From Symbiodinium natans (taxonomy: Eukaryota > Sar > Dinophyceae > Suessiales > Symbiodiniaceae), in NCBI GenBank assembly GCA_905221605.1, contig CAJNDS010002492.1, positions 1-64,000 on the forward strand: DNA of 64,000 bases. The letters are read 5' to 3'. Below the pieces are notes generated by a model. It was not told where the DNA came from. It saw only the letters and a list, made by a program, of their open reading frames with translations, and searched no databases. The position numbers were made by a program, and so were the translations under genes. This document shows positions 54,094 through 62,311 of this stretch, piece by piece. Numbering within the stretch: position 1 is the first letter of the stretch; every line of letters starts with the position of its first letter.

Positions 54094-57000
54094 TCATTTA
54101 GCACTGCAGTTACAGTAATGACAGTATGCTATACAATTATCTTTAACATGCGCTGTTTGATTATTTAGACGCTGGGCTGTTAGATTACTCACCACCTCCC
54201 CGCATTTAATATCAAACTCAAACCCGCAACCACACTTGTTACATCTGCTGTTCATCCTATCAAACAGCCATTTCACATCAATATAATCGGCATCTTCTAT
54301 AGTCCTACCTGCCTTCAGGTCTTGTATCTTATAGCGCTTAACCTTGTTATCTAAGTATCGCATCAACGTAGTCTCGTTTAGTTCATCATCTCTCTCGGAT
54401 GCTTTATAGAACATAACCTTATTAATATCGGTAGCGCGTGTGATGCTCGTATACAGCCACTCTCTCGTTATTAAGTGTTGCTTCTGCCACTCGTGTATCG
54501 TTATGGATTTATCAACCGAGTTACCTTGTGACGAATGACAGGTGGCACAGTACGCATATCTAAAATGCTCATCTAATGTAGATATACTGGTGTTATATAA
54601 CTGATTGGTTTTTATGTTCTGTAGCACAACCCCTTCGGCTCCGATGCTCTTAATCTGATACTTAAAGTTGACATTGAAGGTCGTCCCCCCTTCCTTCTTA
54701 TACTTTCTGCATATCATGTGCTCACCCACTTCATACTTCAGCTTCTTGCCGAGGTTCTTTCGTATCGTGTTTGATACATACAAGCACCGTTTATTCGTAT
54801 ATGCTATGTTGTGCTCGGATGCCATCATATCGTCAGTTGTTTTAAAGTGTTTCTCCACAATCTGCTCAATGGGCAGTTTGTGTTTCCAGATATCATCATA
54901 TATATGCTTAAGTTTTATTTTGTCGCTCCTCTTCTTAAGTCGCTTTGATATTTTAAGATAAATCCGGTATTTAAATATTTGGTTAATGCATTCGTTCAGG
55001 TATGTCTCGTGGTCTCGTGTGTTGGTTATATCCTTTATTGGTGGCAGTTGTTTCCCGTCGGAGGTGGCTATTATGATTTTATCCTTGGCGTGTTTCTTAA
55101 CGAACTCCCTTATCTTATTTAATACATACATCCCTCCCATACCCACCTCGTCAAACACTATGCAGTTATACTTACTATGGTCAAACGCTTCCATTTTATC
55201 TCCCTTCTCCATAGGTATGGCGAAGAACTTGTTATTAGTTGTGGCATCGGTTTGGGTGTTTTGTAGCAGTTGGTTGGTTGGACACACAAACAGCACGTTA
55301 TAACCCAAATTCCTCATATACTCTCCTATGTAGCTCTTACCCGAACCAGCGTATTTAGCTTTTATGATTACTGGGTTCTGTTCCACTATTTGCCGACATA
55401 TCGCCTGAGTATCCCATTCATCCTCTACCATTACCCTTTCGTTCTCGTAGGTAGGTATTTCCACGAGCTCGTTGGGTTTCATTTCGTAATCGTCGGTTGG
55501 GGCTACAAACAGCTTTCCTTTCTCAACTCTCCAGCCCCCGATGTCCTTTGAGAAGTTAAGTAGTTTCTTAGCCTTTTTTAGGTCGGCGGTCTTGATCAGA
55601 AAGGCGTCGGTCTTAACATAATTGACCTGAACCCCTGCCTCTACCAACTTGTAGTAGTCCTCATACATCCTGAAGTTATGCATCTGTAGAAGCAGTTCCT
55701 TAATGTATTTAAATCCGTTTGTTAGATTGGCTGTGTCGCTTACAGTTAACGTGTAGTATTTTGCCTCGGTTTCCTTCTCTACTGTTTCAAACCCTTCATC
55801 ATCATCATCATCATCATCCTCTATCTCCTCATAATGTCCGCTGATTTTGTTAATCCTTCCTCCGTGTATGGTTTGATGATATAAAGCCTCGCTTAAGGTG
55901 TCAAACACGAGGCTTTTCTGTGCCTTGTTCGTCCCCTTCTCTAGTAGTCCTATGTTTACGTTAGCTATCAGTTTTTTGACTTTATTGTCTTCCATCTCTG
56001 TGTGTGATATGGTGGTATCCCACAGTTTCTCGGTGATGCTTTTATAATTGACCTTGTGAGTGTGTGAGGGGCATTTGTAGTACAAAATCTCGCATTTTCC
56101 GCGAAAGTGCTTTAAAAACATACCGTAGATTAACAGATAGGGCTTGTTAAAGAACATCTTAGCCTCCTCCACAGCCCTCACGAGATAAAGAGTCAAATCA
56201 TTAAAATCATGTTTATCGTAAGGCTTCCAGATATCAAACTCGCAGAACACGGGCACCTCAACAATCTGGTTATAAGCCCAAGTGTAAGCCTTTCTCCTGT
56301 CAATCTCTACACAATGCTCACGAAATAGATAGTAGGTTTTTATATCAGTCTCTAGGTCCCTATTATAATGAATCTGTGGTATTCTGCCACACGGTGCTAT
56401 CGTGTGGCACTGCTTAAAGATCTCCATATCGGATTCATTATAATAGGATTTATGCAGTGGGTTAAACAGCGCCTGATTGAAATCATACATCGCCCTTGAC
56501 ATGTTATTATAAGTCTGTTCGGCTTCTACTGTTATGCTTCCGTCCATTGAGTCCTTAATCAGGTTCTGTGTCTTTACTTTATACGATATGGTTTTATACT
56601 GCTTCTTTGATACTCTCACTTTAAACCTGAAATTAAGCTCCGAAACCACCCCGGCAGTAAATTTAATATATGGTTCGTATCCCGCCTGTTTGCTTTGATA
56701 GTATAACTCTGCCAGGTTGTTTCTTCTGTATATCATCGTGTATTCATCGTGTTCGGTGTGCTTGTTGATATCGTCCATGCTGTCTATCATCCTGCACTCA
56801 ACCGGTGCATCGCGCTCGTTTATGTGGTAGTCGCTTGATGCCTTAACGTTTATGTCGTGCTCTCGCTCTACTGCCATCAACCCCCTCAGCTTTTTAAGAT
56901 CTGTATTTATAGTATAAATATGGTCGTTCTTCACTAGAGCATAGAAGGTTTTATAATTATGGTCTCGTTTAGGCGGGTCGTATGAAAAAATTAGGTTCTC

Positions 57001-57978
57001 CATATAGTCATATATCCGAGCAGTTATGCGATACTCTCTAAACACCTTGGACATATCCTCTATAGATGCTCCCACGTTTTTGAATTCATCCTCTGTGGTT
57101 CCTATCAGGTTAAGCACCGTCTCTCTGGTCATCTGTTGCTTTCTCTTCTCTCCCATGAGGCTGTCCTTGTAGAAATCAGTCAGGGTATTTATCCAGCACT
57201 CGTGTTTAACATAGTGCTTGACCCTTATGGCTTCGGCGAAGGTTTCGTATTCGGGGTCCAGTTCTGTTTCTATGAACCTGTGATATATACCTATGTTATC
57301 GGAGTTGCGCAGTTTCCTCTTTTTGGGGTCGTACTTCTCACCATCACCATCTACCACAGTTGCACTGTAAATCTTTAGGGCGTCAAACCCATATGATAAA
57401 AACATCTCTATAATTCCATCTATGTCTTTGTCTTGCCTTAAGATGCTCACCATCTTAAAGAATTTAGCGCTGTCATCTTTTTTTATAATCTTTTTCCTAA
57501 CCTCCTCCTCTATGTCCTTGGTCGTCTTTACATTAGCCACTACAGGCTCTGTTTTGAAAGGATATAGGGGTTTGCCACTACTGTCTCTAAATGACGGTTT
57601 CATTTTGTTCTTCTTTTCGTCCCCGTAGGTAAAGAACATAACCTCAAGCGAGTATGTCCTTTGGGCTGTTCGTTTGCGCCTTTCGGTGTTCTCCTTCTTA
57701 CTGGCTTCCATTCTTTCCCCTAGTGGCTTTTTTGACTCGTGGCTCTCCATCAGCTTCTCATAGTTTGCCCTCGCCCGTTCCTTGTCCTTCTGGGTGGTAG
57801 CCGTTACCAGCTCGTTTATCATCTTAGACGCGGTGCTGACCTGCGCTATCTTACGGTCCTCGTAGAGTTCTATTACATCTCTGACCTTTTGCTTGGTCGT
57901 CGGCGTTAATCTGTTTCTGTTAGCCCTCAGTGTTCCCTCTAATGCTTTTATGTTTCTTTGGATAGATTTGCGTGTCAT
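54094..57978 (-). CDS. Polymerase-like / SF1 helicase / zinc-finger fusion, PLV replication protein (1294 aa)
   Basis: ATG at 57976-57978, stop TGA at 54094-54096. Residues 1-120 are charged and helical. About 150-800 resemble a viral family-B-like polymerase: CVEIDRRKAYTWAYNQI (D560, motif-A-like, followed by PVFCEFDIWKPYD), EKGTNKAQKS (motif-B-like) and VNYVKTDAFLIK (D791, motif-C-like). An Asp run from a (GAT)n tract lies at about 720. About 850-1200 is an SF1 helicase: YAGSGKS (K881), FDEVG (D943-E944), HSSQGNS (Q1151) and TSITRA (R1181). About 1245-1294 has a cysteine-rich end, CNKCGCGFEF ... CIAYCHYCNC, with an H-x4-N spacing like HNH/EndoVII treble clefs. Replication role is inferred; the polymerase assignment is weaker than the helicase. 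Confidence 0.8.
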   Translation of the reverse strand: MTRKSIQRNIKALEGTLRANRNRLTPTTKQKVRDVIELYEDRKIAQVSTASKMINELVTATTQKDKERARANYEKLMESHESKKPLGERMEASKKENTERRKRTAQRTYSLEVMFFTYGDEKKNKMKPSFRDSSGKPLYPFKTEPVVANVKTTKDIEEEVRKKIIKKDDSAKFFKMVSILRQDKDIDGIIEMFLSYGFDALKIYSATVVDGDGEKYDPKKRKLRNSDNIGIYHRFIETELDPEYETFAEAIRVKHYVKHECWINTLTDFYKDSLMGEKRKQQMTRETVLNLIGTTEDEFKNVGASIEDMSKVFREYRITARIYDYMENLIFSYDPPKRDHNYKTFYALVKNDHIYTINTDLKKLRGLMAVEREHDINVKASSDYHINERDAPVECRMIDSMDDINKHTEHDEYTMIYRRNNLAELYYQSKQAGYEPYIKFTAGVVSELNFRFKVRVSKKQYKTISYKVKTQNLIKDSMDGSITVEAEQTYNNMSRAMYDFNQALFNPLHKSYYNESDMEIFKQCHTIAPCGRIPQIHYNRDLETDIKTYYLFREHCVEIDRRKAYTWAYNQIVEVPVFCEFDIWKPYDKHDFNDLTLYLVRAVEEAKMFFNKPYLLIYGMFLKHFRGKCEILYYKCPSHTHKVNYKSITEKLWDTTISHTEMEDNKVKKLIANVNIGLLEKGTNKAQKSLVFDTLSEALYHQTIHGGRINKISGHYEEIEDDDDDDDEGFETVEKETEAKYYTLTVSDTANLTNGFKYIKELLLQMHNFRMYEDYYKLVEAGVQVNYVKTDAFLIKTADLKKAKKLLNFSKDIGGWRVEKGKLFVAPTDDYEMKPNELVEIPTYENERVMVEDEWDTQAICRQIVEQNPVIIKAKYAGSGKSYIGEYMRNLGYNVLFVCPTNQLLQNTQTDATTNNKFFAIPMEKGDKMEAFDHSKYNCIVFDEVGMGGMYVLNKIREFVKKHAKDKIIIATSDGKQLPPIKDITNTRDHETYLNECINQIFKYRIYLKISKRLKKRSDKIKLKHIYDDIWKHKLPIEQIVEKHFKTTDDMMASEHNIAYTNKRCLYVSNTIRKNLGKKLKYEVGEHMICRKYKKEGGTTFNVNFKYQIKSIGAEGVVLQNIKTNQLYNTSISTLDEHFRYAYCATCHSSQGNSVDKSITIHEWQKQHLITREWLYTSITRATDINKVMFYKASERDDELNETTLMRYLDNKVKRYKIQDLKAGRTIEDADYIDVKWLFDRMNSRCNKCGCGFEFDIKCGEVVSNLTAQRLNNQTAHVKDNCIAYCHYCNCSAK

Positions 57979-58127
57979 ACAGTAAGCTAGATTATAATTA
58001 TATAGTTGTCATTTCTTTAAGACGTTTCTTCCTTGAATGGTTGCTTATACTTTCATTTTAGGTATTTTCCCTTTCTGCGTTTAAGGTATTTAAAGGAATA
58101 AACATATATATACTATTATTGAAAATA
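57979..58127. promoter_or_regulatory. Divergent promoter region
   Basis: 149 bp between the replication gene (minus) and the 92-aa gene (plus). AT-rich, with TATATATACTATTATTG just before the plus-strand ATG and TTATAATTATATAG before the minus-strand ATG. Confidence 0.45.
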
Positions 58128-58406
58128 ATGGTAAAAATATCCAAATATCACGATATAACAAAGGATTTAAACCCTGATGACTACACAATGGACGAAATCA
58201 ATAAAAATCTGGCGATATACAACAGGTTGTATTACTTGAAGATGAAACAACGGGAGGGGTGGATAGAAGACAAGAGAGCAAAAATAAGAAGGGCATACCG
58301 TCAAAAGGCAATAGCGCAAATGATAAAAGACGACAATATAAATGTTAATGAGCTTTCCAGTCCTTATGAACTTTTGAATGCACTGACGAGAAACCCAAGT
58401 AAATAA
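58128..58406 (+). CDS. Small charged PLV protein (92 aa)
   Basis: Starts at the first ATG (58128), stop TAA. Lys/Arg/Asp-rich and predicted helical (EGWIEDKRAKIRRAYRQKAI), no cysteines or membrane segment. It could be DNA-binding or a regulator. Divergent from the replication gene and convergent with the next gene, with which it shares a perfect hairpin. No homologue recognised. Confidence 0.7.
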   Translation: MVKISKYHDITKDLNPDDYTMDEINKNLAIYNRLYYLKMKQREGWIEDKRAKIRRAYRQKAIAQMIKDDNINVNELSSPYELLNALTRNPSK

Positions 58407-58443
58407 TAATAATATGTTTTTATTAAAAATATTATTATTATTT
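58401..58443. terminator. Perfect AT hairpin between convergent genes
   Basis: AAATAATAATAATAT (58401-58415) and ATATTATTATTATTT (58429-58443) are 15-bp perfect inverted repeats with a 13-base loop. It overlaps the plus-strand stop codon and lies 20 bp from the minus-strand stop, so it could serve both transcripts. Confidence 0.7.
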
Positions 58444-58462
58444 GTTTCCTTTTTAATATTTA

Positions 58463-59299
58463 TTATGAGCCTACGGACTGAACACTTGTTCGCCTTGAAC
58501 TGGTTCTGCTTCTTATGTATTCTATGGTTTCCTGTGAGCGCCTTGAACTTACAACACTTTGCGGGGGACTTGGTTCATCAACATATTCTATCGTACGATT
58601 ACTTGGAACTGAACTTTGCACTGATACAGGTGGAGAGGAATGAATGTGTTCACTTAAGGCTTCCTCTTCAATAGGTAATAATGCACTTCTGTTTGAACTT
58701 CTGCGAGAACTTGATGATGATGAAGGCTCATAAGATTTTTTAACATTCATTGGCAAACTATCATCGCTCTCTTCAGTTTGTTGTTTCTCTACAGGCGGTT
58801 CACTCTCCTCTTCTTGTTCTATTTGTTGCCTTCTACTTCTCATGTCGCGAATGCCTCGCGAGGCTTCTGCCGAAGCGTCCTCTCTTTCCTCTGCGAATTC
58901 ATCTTCTCCAAACATGGCATCGTAAACTCTACGCATTACTGATTTTTTCTGTGGTTGTTCGCGTTCTCGTTCAGTTTCCTTTTCTTTCTCAATACTTTTT
59001 ATACTTGATACGCTTTCGTCTGTTTGAGTCTGTTTTACTTCTTCTTCTATTGTTTTCATGCTTTCACTTTCTGTTATGCTTGGTGTTTCGTTGAACACAT
59101 CCGTTTGTGTTCCTTTATCTGGGTTCTCATTCATTAATATTGTTTTCTTATCGTATTTACCTAAATCAAAGTCATCAAAATCAACATCATCTAATAATAA
59201 ACCTTGTTGTGTTCTTTTCTGCTTCTCTGGTAGTATTCTTAATCTGTGTGTTCTCACTTCCCTTGCAATTTCTTCGTATGTGGGGCGCAATCTTAACAT
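58463..59299 (-). CDS. Disordered PLV protein P2 with LRLRPTYEE N-terminus (278 aa)
   Basis: ATG at 59297-59299. It begins MLRLRPTYEEIAREVRTH, then a short acidic motif (DDVDFDDFDLG). The rest is mostly disordered: Glu/Lys-rich to about 125, Ser/Arg-rich at the end, with two TIEY(V/I) repeats. The N-terminal motif recurs in P1 (AELRLRPTYDE), so both proteins probably bind the same partner, for example a capsid or scaffold (inference). It contains the GC-rich palindrome at 58853-58864. No enzymatic motif. Confidence 0.75.
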   Translation of the reverse strand: MLRLRPTYEEIAREVRTHRLRILPEKQKRTQQGLLLDDVDFDDFDLGKYDKKTILMNENPDKGTQTDVFNETPSITESESMKTIEEEVKQTQTDESVSSIKSIEKEKETEREREQPQKKSVMRRVYDAMFGEDEFAEEREDASAEASRGIRDMRSRRQQIEQEEESEPPVEKQQTEESDDSLPMNVKKSYEPSSSSSSRRSSNRSALLPIEEEALSEHIHSSPPVSVQSSVPSNRTIEYVDEPSPPQSVVSSRRSQETIEYIRSRTSSRRTSVQSVGS

Positions 59300-59313
59300 T
59301 TTATATTAATATA

Positions 59314-59406
59314 TTATACTGGTAAAAATGATTTTGCTATTGCTGTTGCTCCTGCCTTTGCTAATGTTTCTACTCCTGCTTTTGCTCCCGCTACTGCTAT
59401 GTCTCT
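59314..59406 (-). pseudogene. In-frame 30-codon extension behind the P1 stop codon
   Basis: After TGA (59407-59409) the P1 frame stays open to TAA at 59314-59316. It encodes an Ala/Gly-rich amphipathic tail with AGAKAGVETLAKAGATAIAK. The TAA is immediately followed by the 12-bp palindrome TATATTAATATA and lies 15 bp from the next ATG, the normal spacing here. Either the TGA is a recent premature stop or it is read through. Confidence 0.55.
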
Positions 59407-60318
59407 TCAAGGTGTTGATGATGATGCTGGTTGTGAAGGAACCAATTCTCCTGTTCCACTTGATGATGCCGATTGTTCTACCCTCTTGGATTTTACACGT
59501 CTTCGCTCTCTTTTAAACAGTCGTTTTTTACGATGTAATTTAGCGCTGTCAAATTCGGCATTCCATTCGTCTAATTCTTTGTGACCCTCTATGATTGATA
59601 TTAGGTATTGCTTCTTTTTCTGGTCTGTTGGTATTTTATTTAATAAATCCACCATTTCGTCTGTTAATAAGTCTCTAACAAACAACTGAAACATTAGTCC
59701 TCTATAAGTAACGCTATCATCATTGAAGACCTTTTCAGGGTCAAAACCGTGCGTGTATGCTACCTTTTGTTCTAATGCTGTTACTTCTTCTGCGCTCTCA
59801 TCATCATTTTCTTCTGGAGTATCCATTGAATGAACTTCAACACCTGCTGGTAATGACTGATGATGAACATCGTCTAAGTCTTCCTTAACATCTTCTACGT
59901 GCCTTCTTTGTTCTGCTAGATCCTTCACTCTTCTCAATGCATCGTCTAAATTCCGAATGTGGTCTGGATACCCCTCGTCTTCACTTTCATATGCTTCTGC
60001 CGGTGTATCGTATCCACTTGTTGTTGCACTTGTTTGAATTCCTGCTACAGCAGTTGATACGCCATTCATAACACCGTGATGATTCAACTGTGCTCTTCGT
60101 AAATCATTCTTGACTTTGTCCTCTTCCTGCTTCTTCAATCCTAAAAAGTCAATGTTATCAAACTGACTTCCGAACTGATTGTTTCTAAATAATGTTGCTC
60201 TCCTATCTATCATTTTATCTAACGGTGGTCTGTTTTCGTCACCTTGGCTTTCAATCATACCTACCATTTCATCATAGGTTGGCCTAAGTCTTAACTCTGC
60301 TTTTAATGTTTTAATCAT
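59407..60318 (-). CDS. PLV structural-type protein P1 with LRLRPTYDE motif (303 aa)
   Basis: ATG at 60316-60318, stop TGA at 59407-59409. N-terminus AELRLRPTYDEMVGM is shared with P2. Residues of about 45-60 (NNQFGSQFDNIDFLGLKK) parallel the acidic motif of P2. The middle is acidic and helical. About 195-265 is a compact helical part (GLMFQLFVRDLLTDEMVDLL), then a basic stretch (HRKKRLFKRERRRVKSKR). It may be a minor virion or DNA-condensing protein; this is inference from charge, position and the shared motif. See the adjoining extension for a possible longer form. Confidence 0.75.
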   Translation of the reverse strand: MIKTLKAELRLRPTYDEMVGMIESQGDENRPPLDKMIDRRATLFRNNQFGSQFDNIDFLGLKKQEEDKVKNDLRRAQLNHHGVMNGVSTAVAGIQTSATTSGYDTPAEAYESEDEGYPDHIRNLDDALRRVKDLAEQRRHVEDVKEDLDDVHHQSLPAGVEVHSMDTPEENDDESAEEVTALEQKVAYTHGFDPEKVFNDDSVTYRGLMFQLFVRDLLTDEMVDLLNKIPTDQKKKQYLISIIEGHKELDEWNAEFDSAKLHRKKRLFKRERRRVKSKRVEQSASSSGTGELVPSQPASSSTP

Positions 60319-60332
60319 ATAATATATATTAT
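60319..60332 (-). terminator. Self-complementary AT 14-mer between two PLV genes
   Basis: ATAATATATATTAT is a perfect palindrome. It overlaps the stop codon of the 106-aa gene and ends one base before the P1 ATG. Confidence 0.45.
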
Positions 60333-60649
60333 ATTATTTCTGCTATTATATTTTTTAATTCTTGTTGTTTTTTCATAAGTTCCTCTTTTGTTCTTACTGG
60401 CATCATTGGACGCTCTAATTGTCTGTTAACATCATCCAGTTGACCCTGATAAAGACTCTTCTTCTGATGTTGCACCCAGTCATTACGCAAAGCAACATTT
60501 TTACCTCTATTTTCTGCTTCTTCAATTCTTAATTTCATATCCTCTAAATATTTCCTACGTGATGCTACTCCGAACGTATCTTCAACATCGTAATATTGTT
60601 GAACCTGTGGCATTCTTTTAAACTCTGGTTTGCTTTTGAACATACTCAT
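60329..60649 (-). CDS. Small helical PLV protein (106 aa)
   Basis: ATG at 60647-60649, stop TAA. Long helices with coiled-coil character (RKYLEDMKLRIEEAENRGK; TKEELMKKQQELKNIIAEII). No recognised family. It is packed between C2H2 and P1 genes, probably one transcription group of virion-related genes. Confidence 0.7.
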   Translation of the reverse strand: MSMFKSKPEFKRMPQVQQYYDVEDTFGVASRRKYLEDMKLRIEEAENRGKNVALRNDWVQHQKKSLYQGQLDDVNRQLERPMMPVRTKEELMKKQQELKNIIAEII

Positions 60650-60685
60650 TATTAATAATATTAGATTAAAAATATTATTAATAAT
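60648..60685 (-). terminator. Perfect AT hairpin behind the zinc-finger gene
   Basis: ATTATTAATAATATT (60648-60662) and AATATTATTAATAAT (60671-60685), 15-bp arms, 8-base loop. It runs from the stop codon of the upstream gene to the ATG of the 106-aa gene. Confidence 0.7.
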
Positions 60686-61395
60686 CAGAACATTTTTGAC
60701 TTAAAACTGTTTATTTTTTGCATATGTTCCTCTCGTTTTGCTCTTCTTATTTCTTTATAAGATGCCTCTAATATTTCTCTTGCTGTTAGTTGCCGTGGTT
60801 GTTCTTCCATTCTAACGGGTTTATACTGTGTTTTAACCTCAATTGGATCACTATATTGGACGCTCGTCAGAGCCTCGCGAGGCTTCGCGACGCTCGTCAG
60901 AGCCTCGCGAGGCTTCGCGACGCTCGTCAGAGCCTCGCGAGGCTTCGCGACAACTTCATTTTGTTTAGGTTGCTCTTGCTTTGAATATTTTGCTTTCATC
61001 TCTTCTTCAATTTCTTTCCTTAATTTTTGCTCCACCTTTGCCCCATAACTGGCTTTCTGCCTATTTACTGGTAATGTTTCTGTTGGTTGACCCTTACAGT
61101 AATGTGGGTGGGTGTTTCTTAGGCTCTTGGGCAACATCTTTTTGTTACAGGCTTCACATTCAACCAGTTCCACTACCTTAACGCTTCTGGCTAGTTTCTT
61201 TGGTTGTGCTTTAGGTTTTGCTTTTGCTGTTGGTTGCGTTTGTTCTGTTGTTTGTTCAACAGGTGCTGTTGTTGTCTCTTCTTGTTTGATTGGTTCAGTG
61301 GGTTCTTCTTCATTGGTTGTTTCAATAATTTCATTTGCTACTGGTTCGGTTGCTTCTTCAGTTTTATCATCGGTAACTGCTTCCTCACTGCTCAT
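60685..61395 (-). CDS. PLV zinc-finger protein with triple AKPREALTSV repeat (236 aa)
   Basis: ATG at 61393-61395, stop TGA. Residues 1-65 are Glu/Thr/Pro-rich and disordered, 66-76 basic. A single zinc finger, VECEACNKKMLPKSLRNTHP then HYC, has the C-x2-C ... H-x-H-x-C layout seen in small viral zinc fingers. A charged helix follows. Ten-residue units AKPREALTSV occur three times without change, encoded by 60861-60950, then a basic C-terminal helix (YKEIRRAKREEHMQKINSF). It may bind DNA or RNA. The triplicated GC-rich segment is unlike its AT-rich surroundings and looks inserted. Confidence 0.75.
   Translation of the reverse strand: MSSEEAVTDDKTEEATEPVANEIIETTNEEEPTEPIKQEETTTAPVEQTTEQTQPTAKAKPKAQPKKLARSVKVVELVECEACNKKMLPKSLRNTHPHYCKGQPTETLPVNRQKASYGAKVEQKLRKEIEEEMKAKYSKQEQPKQNEVVAKPREALTSVAKPREALTSVAKPREALTSVQYSDPIEVKTQYKPVRMEEQPRQLTAREILEASYKEIRRAKREEHMQKINSFKSKMF
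60861..60950. repeat. Three perfect 30-bp GC-rich repeats inside a PLV gene
   Basis: Each unit contains the palindrome GCCTCGCGAGGC followed by TTCGCGA. The period (30) keeps the frame. The same 15-mer GCCTCGCGAGGCTTC also occurs in P2 at 58853-58867, in another reading frame. Confidence 0.85.
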
Positions 61396-61432
61396 TATTA
61401 CTATAGTCTAGATTTTTCTATTTAGATATTTA

Positions 61433-62269
61433 TTATCCCCTGAAAAATGTTAAGGTAAATGAGATGTCCACCCCATTTAAATTTATAACTTGGTTCAGAT
61501 GGTTGGTTAATCTGAAATTTAGCCTTCTTAATAATTTGTTAGAGACATCAATATAATCAACACTGCTTAGCTCATTATCATTTATAACGCCAAGATATGG
61601 AACTGTTACGTTTATTTTCTTTACTATTGATGAATTACCTGCTACTGTTAATTGGTTGTAGTTGCTAATTTCGTTACAATGTAAATACAAACTCTTGAAG
61701 GGGACAAGGTCAACAAAGTTTGTAGTGTAAGGTGCCACATTAGTATACGCATCAGTTGCTGGTGTTGTGTTACCGATTACTCTGTTTATTGAACTTAAAT
61801 TATTCACGTCAACAGGGTCTGAAAATGAACCAGCTAATGGTGCTATTTCCCCATCAGTCAGAAGAACAAAAATAACAGTTGCATAATTAGAGCTGACTGT
61901 AAATTTGTTAGTTGATGTGTTGTAGCTTAAAGAATATGTGTTAGGTCTGTCCACTGTATCAACCAATAAGTTAATTGCAATTTGTATTGTTTGCGCTAAA
62001 TCAACCGCTGTGTAGTTACCTTCCGGGATTGTTACTTTACGATAAGTAATACCTGCTATGACACCTGGAGGAATGACTTGATGCATCCAATAAATATTGT
62101 TGTTTGTGCTGTTTATTGAATACCACGAGTGGGGAATGCTTACCTCATGTATTTGACATAACATGTTCTCATCTAACTGAACTGTTTCAGGTAAATCAAT
62201 AGTAAATTCCGATGGTGTACCACTCACTTTATAACTGCTATCAATATAAACCTTTTTGAATTTGAGCAT
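61433..62269 (-). CDS. PLV minor capsid (penton) protein (278 aa)
   Basis: The start is the ATG at 62267-62269 (MLKFKKVYIDSSYKVSGTPS); an upstream in-frame ATG overlaps the divergent gene and is rejected. Beta-rich throughout. It opens with the VYIDSSYK...GTPSEFTIDLP strand pattern and ends with NHLNQVINLNGVDISFTLTF, the closing strands typical of polinton/PLV penton single-jelly-roll proteins. The middle has alternating strands (TIPEGNYTAVDLAQTIQIAI) seen in the same group. Pentamers would fill the vertices of the icosahedral capsid. Divergent from the lipase gene. Family membership is from pattern recognition only. Confidence 0.85.
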   Translation of the reverse strand: MLKFKKVYIDSSYKVSGTPSEFTIDLPETVQLDENMLCQIHEVSIPHSWYSINSTNNNIYWMHQVIPPGVIAGITYRKVTIPEGNYTAVDLAQTIQIAINLLVDTVDRPNTYSLSYNTSTNKFTVSSNYATVIFVLLTDGEIAPLAGSFSDPVDVNNLSSINRVIGNTTPATDAYTNVAPYTTNFVDLVPFKSLYLHCNEISNYNQLTVAGNSSIVKKINVTVPYLGVINDNELSSVDYIDVSNKLLRRLNFRLTNHLNQVINLNGVDISFTLTFFRG

Positions 62270-62311
62270 TATAGTATTAATGAGATAAATTAATTTATAA
62301 ACTATTTTATA
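62270..62311. promoter_or_regulatory. Divergent promoter between penton and lipase genes
   Basis: 42 bp, almost all A/T, containing TTTATAAACTATTTTATA towards the lipase ATG. It must hold both start regions. Confidence 0.5.

Noticed and set aside
54668-57628. Plus-strand hydrophobic frames inside the replication gene
   Set aside because: Antisense shadows of a 1294-codon gene with clear helicase motifs.
59328-59516. Leucine-rich plus-strand frame resembling a membrane protein
   Set aside because: It is the antisense of the Ala-rich P1 tail (GCA/GGA codons read as Leu-rich on the other strand).
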